This document shows positions 20,977 to 21,340 of a stretch of DNA of 21,340 bases, one piece after another. The stretch covers positions 1 through 21,340 of the forward strand of contig JBNKDD010000070.1 in the NCBI GenBank assembly GCA_050288085.1, written 5' to 3'. The DNA is from JBNKDD01 sp050288085. Lineage in GTDB: Bacteria > Chloroflexota > Anaerolineae > Aggregatilineales > UBA3940. The notes under the pieces are model-generated. The model had not been told where the DNA came from and did no database searches. It saw only the letters and a program-made list of their open reading frames with translations. Position numbers and translations under genes: made by a program. The first letter of the stretch is position 1. Each line of letters opens with the position of its first letter.

Positions 20977-21040
20977 ATACATAATAATCTTTCGGCACTG
21001 CCGGAAGCGTCAACTGCTGTTCAAGACCGGGGTAAAACAG

Positions 21041-21340
21041 ATGAGCCAAGACGATAACCAGCATACCGAGCAGGACTTTTACGACGAAACCGGCATGACC
21101 TATACACCCGCCCAGGTTGAACACCGCCTGGTTAACGTGCCCAGAGCGACTCTCTACCAATGGTCGAAGGACTACGCCGATTTCCTATCTGATACCGCAC
21201 AGCCTGCTGAGGGCAAAAAGCGGATATTCACCTATAATGACCTGGTCATCCTCAACACCGTCCGACAACTGACCAGGGTAGAAGGCCTCAACCGAACTGA
21301 ACTGGTCAAACAGGCACTGACCGCCGGTCGCCGGGAGTAC
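21041..21340 (+). CDS. MerR-like HTH protein, truncated by the window edge
   Basis: The frame is open from the ATG at 21041 to the last base, 100 codons seen. After an acidic N-terminus (MSQDDNQHTEQDFYDE), residues about 19-95 resemble the MerR-like domain of the 199-residue partition-operon protein: YTPAQVEHRLVNVPRATLYQWSK, then KKRIFTYNDLVILNTVRQL and a LNRTELVKQALTAG segment. The two genes are divergent and share the repeat-rich control region. No strong Shine-Dalgarno is seen (GACCGGGG upstream). The rest of the protein is outside the window, so whether it also has a coiled coil is unknown. A regulator or DNA-binding role is inferred from the HTH. Confidence 0.65.
   Translation, partial: MSQDDNQHTEQDFYDETGMTYTPAQVEHRLVNVPRATLYQWSKDYADFLSDTAQPAEGKKRIFTYNDLVILNTVRQLTRVEGLNRTELVKQALTAGRREY

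Overview
The window is a stretch of a mobile element, most simply a conjugative plasmid or an integrative element with plasmid-type maintenance genes. The host is probably a member of Chloroflexota (Anaerolineae-like). That reading is inference. It rests on a moderately GC-rich genome, secreted and lipid-anchored proteins with PPC (pre-peptidase C-terminal) domains joined by Thr/Pro-rich linkers, and a type IV secretion (T4SS) gene set that keeps only its most conserved parts. No rRNA, tRNA, CRISPR array, transposase, relaxase or VirD4-type coupling protein is visible, so the element must extend beyond the window.

Layout. (1) 1-1060: an XRE-type repressor gene (minus strand) faces a small gene of unknown function across a divergent promoter region that carries three copies of TATGGGG/CCCCATA. 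(2) 1060-1560: a non-coding control region with a good promoter, a structured RNA, a strong intrinsic terminator, a 16-bp helix that would compete with that terminator, and then a run of hairpins. (3) 1560-15910: one long plus-strand operon of closely spaced genes. In order these are an RHH protein, a small membrane protein, a secreted PPC/SdrB-like protein, an M23 endopeptidase lipoprotein, a PPC lipoprotein, DNA topoisomerase I, a membrane-anchored CNA-B-like surface protein, a VirB6/TrbL-like channel protein, a single-pass protein with a sortase-like and DUF4352-like exterior, a VirB2-like pilin candidate, a VirB3/PrgI-like protein, the VirB4 ATPase, and an acidic low-complexity protein. 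(4) 15908-16225: a promoter followed by a roughly 210-nt leader that can fold into a multi-hairpin junction closed by a perfect 13-bp stem, with a last hairpin that touches the start codon. (5) 16226-18379: a primase-polymerase replication protein. (6) 18429-20795 (minus strand): a segregation cassette of a ParR-like RHH protein, a MerR-like HTH/coiled-coil protein, a ParM-like actin ATPase and a zinc-ribbon protein. (7) 20796-21340: a control region with repeats, and the start of a second MerR-like HTH gene that runs off the end.

Working model (inference). The T4SS operon builds an export channel powered by VirB4. The M23 enzyme opens the wall, the PPC/CNA-B proteins lie on the outer face for contact or structure, and the topoisomerase handles DNA topology during transfer or replication. 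The prim-pol starts element replication and the ParM cassette segregates copies. Two RNA-based switches are suggested by the sequence, one ahead of the transfer operon and one ahead of the replication gene. These are the most unusual signals in the window.
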